DNA from: an uncultured Ruminococcus sp.
GTDB taxonomy: Bacteria; Bacillota; Clostridia; Oscillospirales; CAG-272
Length of the DNA: 16,420 nt
Assembly: GCA_902797495.1 (NCBI GenBank)
Contig: CADBTH010000202.1
Location: forward strand, 1 to 16,420
Direction: 5' to 3'
Every line of letters starts with the position of its first letter. The stretch's first letter is position 1. The notes under the pieces are model-generated. The model was not told where the DNA came from. It saw only the letters and a list, made by a program, of their open reading frames with translations, and made no database searches. Below are positions 13,686 through 16,420 of the stretch, in pieces. The translations under genes and the position numbers were made by a program.

Positions 13686-14456
13686 ATGCCGAAACCTGTC
13701 ATTATAGCGTTTGCCAATCAGAAAGGCGGAGTCGGAAAAACGACTTCAGCCGTGAATATATCGGCGGCGATAGCTTCAATGGGTCACAAAGTTCTTCTTT
13801 GCGACCTCGACCCGCAGGGAAACTCAACGAGCGGAGTCGGAATCAACAAAAAAACGGTAAAATATTCGTCTTACGAGGCTCTTCTCGGACAGTGTACTCC
13901 CGATGCCGCGGTCGTGGAAACGGAGTGGCCGAATCTTTCCGTAATGCCGTCTACCATAAATCTCGCAGGCGCGGAGATAGATCTGCTCGACGTCAGCGAA
14001 CGAGAACGCAGATTTGAGAAGACTATAGCTAATCTGACCAAAGAGTTCGAGTACGTGACAGTTGACTGCCCCCCGTCGCTCGGAATGCTGACAATTAACG
14101 CTCTGACCGGGTGTGACGGAGTCGTAATCCCCATGCAGTGCGAATACTACGCTCTCGAGGGGCTCACACAGCTGATGATAACTATCAAAAAAATAAAGCA
14201 GCTGTACAACAAGAACCTCTGCATAATGGGAATCCTTATCACTATGTACAACGGGAGACTGAATCTTACGAATCAGGTGACCGCCGAGCTGAAAAAGTAC
14301 TATTCGGACAAGCTTTTCAAAACGACGATAGCAAGAAACGTAAAGGTTTCGGAGGCTCCGAGCTTCGGCGCTCCCGTAATATACTACGACAAATACTCCA
14401 AGGGAAGCCTCGCATACATGGAAGTCGCAAAAGAGCTTCTTGAAAGGATCTGCTGA
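13686..14456 (+). CDS. parA: Chromosome-partitioning ATPase ParA/Soj
   Basis: A 256-residue ParA/MinD-family ATPase of the short chromosomal (Soj) type, with no N-terminal DNA-binding extension. The deviant Walker A box is KGGVGKTT (13-20), with signature Lys14-type residues as in the family. Walker A' DLDPQGN (40-46) and Walker B VDCPPSLG (126-133) follow. In its ATP form the dimer binds DNA nonspecifically; ParB stimulates hydrolysis, which drives origin segregation, and Soj also acts on DnaA in Bacillus. The protein is intact, with the conserved ending SEAPSFGAPVIYYDKYSKG before the last helix. It is led by a strong promoter and ribosome site and is followed 11 bases later by parB, with the classical gene order. 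Confidence 0.96.
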   Translation: MPKPVIIAFANQKGGVGKTTSAVNISAAIASMGHKVLLCDLDPQGNSTSGVGINKKTVKYSSYEALLGQCTPDAAVVETEWPNLSVMPSTINLAGAEIDLLDVSERERRFEKTIANLTKEFEYVTVDCPPSLGMLTINALTGCDGVVIPMQCEYYALEGLTQLMITIKKIKQLYNKNLCIMGILITMYNGRLNLTNQVTAELKKYYSDKLFKTTIARNVKVSEAPSFGAPVIYYDKYSKGSLAYMEVAKELLERIC

Positions 14457-14467
14457 AAGGAGAAAGT

Positions 14468-15349
14468 ATGGCAAAAAAACAGTCCCTCGGAAAAGGGCTT
14501 GACCTGATCTTCGACGACAATACGATAGAATCCGGCAACGCGGTGACGTACATAGCCGTATCTTCGATATCGCCCAAGAAGAATCAGCCGAGAAAGTATT
14601 TCGACATGGAATCTCTCTCCGACCTTGCAACTTCTATCGCCGCGCACGGCATTCTTCAGCCGATAATCGCGCGCGACATGAAGAACGGCACTTACGAAAT
14701 AATTGCAGGCGAGCGAAGATGGAGAGCCGCGAAGCTCGCGGGTCTTTCCGAAGTTCCTTGCATTATAATGGACGCGGACGAGATCATGGCGGCGGAAGTA
14801 GCTATCGTCGAGAACGTACAGAGAGAAGACCTGAACGCGTACGAGGAATCCCTCGCGTACAGATCCCTGATCGACGACTTCGGCCTGTCTCAGGAGGAAG
14901 TTTCGAAAATGGTCGGCAAGAGCCGTCCTGCGGTCGCGAACAGTCTGAGACTTCTCGATCTGCCGAAAGAAGTTCTCGAGCTTCTTTCCAAAAACGAGAT
15001 ATCGGCGGGACACTGCAGGACTCTTCTCGGACTGAAGAGCAAAGAAGAGATATATCCTCTCGCTCTGAGGATCATAAAGAAGAACCTTTCCGTCAGAGAG
15101 GCGGAATCTCTCGTAAAGAAGATAAACAGACAGAACGAACGTGAAAATGACGGCGAAGACGATGTGGAAGAAAAGCCTCTCGTCGACTACAGGGCGGAGC
15201 TTGAGCGCCGCGCCATGGAGCTCTCCGGAAGGCGGATAAAAATAAACGACCGTGCCGGAAGGCGATCCGTGCAGATAGAATACACGAGCGACGAAGACCT
15301 TGAGAACATTCTCGCCTCGATCTGCGGAAAACAAATAATCGAAGAATAA
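14468..15349 (+). CDS. parB: Chromosome-partitioning protein ParB/Spo0J
   Basis: A 293-residue ParB of the chromosomal type. All CTP-binding and clamp motifs are present: the N-terminal segment QPRKYFD (40-46), GERRWRA (81-87) and ENVQREDLN (115-123). The parS-binding helix-turn-helix lies at about 141-165 (SQEEVSKMVGKSRPAVANSLRLL). A charged linker (218-240) leads to the C-terminal dimerisation domain (240-293). An N-terminal short motif LGKGLDLIF (7-15) resembles the ParA-stimulating peptide. The ATG follows AAAGGAGAAAG right after the parA stop. Two parS sites lie about 900 bases upstream of this gene. The contrast with the noc-like paralogue, which has lost these key residues, marks this as the working partition protein. 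Confidence 0.96.
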   Translation: MAKKQSLGKGLDLIFDDNTIESGNAVTYIAVSSISPKKNQPRKYFDMESLSDLATSIAAHGILQPIIARDMKNGTYEIIAGERRWRAAKLAGLSEVPCIIMDADEIMAAEVAIVENVQREDLNAYEESLAYRSLIDDFGLSQEEVSKMVGKSRPAVANSLRLLDLPKEVLELLSKNEISAGHCRTLLGLKSKEEIYPLALRIIKKNLSVREAESLVKKINRQNERENDGEDDVEEKPLVDYRAELERRAMELSGRRIKINDRAGRRSVQIEYTSDEDLENILASICGKQIIEE

Positions 15350-15377
15350 ATTACAATTATTACCATAGGAGATTGAA

Positions 15378-16420
15378 ATGTTAGACATCAGACTGATCAA
15401 GGAAAACCCGGAAGACGTCATCGCGCGCCTTGCCGCCAAAGGAAAAGACGCAAAAGAAGATATCGCCGAAATACTGAAGCTCGACGAGGAAAGACGCCGT
15501 CTTATCGCCGAGACCGAAAACATGAAGGCGGAGCAGAACAAGCAGACGAAGCTCGTTCCCGCAATGAAAAAAGAGGGAAAGGACGTGAGCGAGGTCTTCG
15601 CAAAGATGAAGGAGCTCGGCGCGAAGATCAAGGAAGAGGAAGCCGTTCTTTCGGAAGTTGAAAAGAAGTACAACGAGCTCATGCTCGGACTTCCCAACCT
15701 TCCCGACCCCGATCTCAAGCCCGGCGGAAAAGAAAACAACGAGCCTCTCAAATATTTCGGAGAGCCCCATCACTTCGACTTCGAGCCGAAAAACCACGTC
15801 GACCTTTGCACGTCTCTCGGTCTCATCGACTACGAGAGAGGAGTAAAGCTCTCCGGAAACGGATTCTGGATCTACCGCGGTCTCGGCGCAAGACTCGAGT
15901 GGGCTCTTCTCAACTACTTCATAGACACCCATCTCGCAGACGGATACGAGCTCGTTCTCGTTCCCCATATGCTCGGATACGAATGCGGTCTCACCGCGGG
16001 ACAGTTCCCGAAGTTCAAGGACGAGGTCTACTGGCTCGACACGGCTGAGGACGAACGCCGCCGCTTCATGCTTCCCACGGCAGAGACGGCTCTCGTTTCC
16101 CTCCACAGAGACGAGATCCTCTCCGAGAGCGACCTGCCGAGAAAATATATCTCCTACACCCCGTGCTTCAGGCGCGAAGCGGGCTCCTACAGAGCGGACG
16201 AGCGCGGAATGGTGAGAGGACATCAGTTCAACAAGGTCGAGATGGTACAGTACACGAAGCCCGAGGACTCGGACGCTGCGTTCGAGGAGCTCGTCGGTAA
16301 AGCCGAAGCTCTCGTTAAGGGTCTCGGATTCCACTTCAGAACGGTCAAACTCGCTGCCGCGGACTGCTCCGCTTCGATGGCGAGAACTTACGACATTGAG
16401 ATACAGATCCCGTCTATGAA
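15378..16420 (+). CDS. serS: Seryl-tRNA synthetase, 3' end outside the window
   Basis: A class IIa aminoacyl-tRNA synthetase that charges tRNA-Ser. The first 347 residues are present; a full enzyme has about 420-430. The N-terminal antiparallel coiled-coil arm, which contacts the long variable arm of tRNA-Ser, is at about 27-105, rich in Glu, Lys and Arg. The catalytic domain follows: motif 1 around GARLEWALLNYF (170-181), TAETALVSLH (234-243), and motif 2 CFRREAGSYRADERG (263-277) continuing to RGHQFNKVEM. The segment usually reading TGDMGFSAAKTYD is AAADCSASMARTYD here (326-339), a variant I associate with some clostridial SerRS enzymes. The ATG has AGGAG nearby (ATAGGAGATTGAA) and lies 28 bases after parB with no terminator between, so serS is probably read from the parA promoter. 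Confidence 0.94.
   Translation, partial: MLDIRLIKENPEDVIARLAAKGKDAKEDIAEILKLDEERRRLIAETENMKAEQNKQTKLVPAMKKEGKDVSEVFAKMKELGAKIKEEEAVLSEVEKKYNELMLGLPNLPDPDLKPGGKENNEPLKYFGEPHHFDFEPKNHVDLCTSLGLIDYERGVKLSGNGFWIYRGLGARLEWALLNYFIDTHLADGYELVLVPHMLGYECGLTAGQFPKFKDEVYWLDTAEDERRRFMLPTAETALVSLHRDEILSESDLPRKYISYTPCFRREAGSYRADERGMVRGHQFNKVEMVQYTKPEDSDAAFEELVGKAEALVKGLGFHFRTVKLAAADCSASMARTYDIEIQIPSM

Noticed and set aside
14384..15751. Antisense open frame of 455 codons opposite parB and serS
   Set aside because: It lies opposite well-defined parB and serS, has Ser/Phe/Arg-biased shadow composition and no ribosome site.

Overview
The window looks like chromosomal DNA of a Gram-positive, probably endospore-forming member of the Clostridia. 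Support comes from the spmA/spmB spore-maturation pair, a SpoVK-type AAA ATPase, a small AbrB/SpoVT-like regulator with a Cys4 tail, a DUF6062-type protein, strong Shine-Dalgarno sites, sigma-A promoters with 17-base spacers, and hairpin-plus-T-run terminators. Most genes are GC-rich with G/C-ending codons. The parA-parB-serS block with parS sites suggests proximity to the replication origin, but no dnaA, dnaN or rsmG is visible to prove it. Species cannot be named.

Layout. (1) 1-1260: an AT-rich island with two unrecognised genes, a lipoprotein and a membrane protein, each followed by the same 46-base repeat and a covarying GC-rich hairpin. (2) 1266-3473: topB (type IA topoisomerase) on the minus strand, ending at a bidirectional terminator and starting from a clear promoter. 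(3) 3505-5822: a divergent two-component system, an OmpR-type regulator with a TTG start and a histidine kinase with an acidic, repeat-bearing extracytoplasmic linker. (4) 5825-7484: a membrane-anchored D-Ala-D-Ala carboxypeptidase on the minus strand with a long Gln/Arg/Pro-rich cytoplasmic tail. (5) 7612-10191: asnS and, one base later, a SpoVK/CbbX-type AAA ATPase. (6) 10223-11655: an abrB-like regulator divergent from overlapping spmA and spmB. (7) 11682-12434: a DUF6062-type protein with two matching Cys/His modules. (8) 12748-16420: a degenerate ParB/Noc-like gene, two parS sites flanking a terminator, parA (soj), parB (spo0J) and serS, which runs off the window.

How the genes fit together. 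The right-hand third is a chromosome-segregation locus. ParB should load on the two parS sites immediately upstream of its own operon, ParA is its partner, and the Noc-like paralogue may be an adaptor that has lost the canonical CTP-binding residues. The middle combines translation (asnS, serS), envelope remodelling (carboxypeptidase, two-component system) and probable sporulation functions. No phage, IS element, CRISPR array, tRNA or rRNA gene was found. The clearest leads are the cassette-like AT-rich left end, the parS site read as codons of the noc-like gene, the non-canonical motifs in the Noc-like protein, and the duplicated Cys/His module in the DUF6062-type protein.
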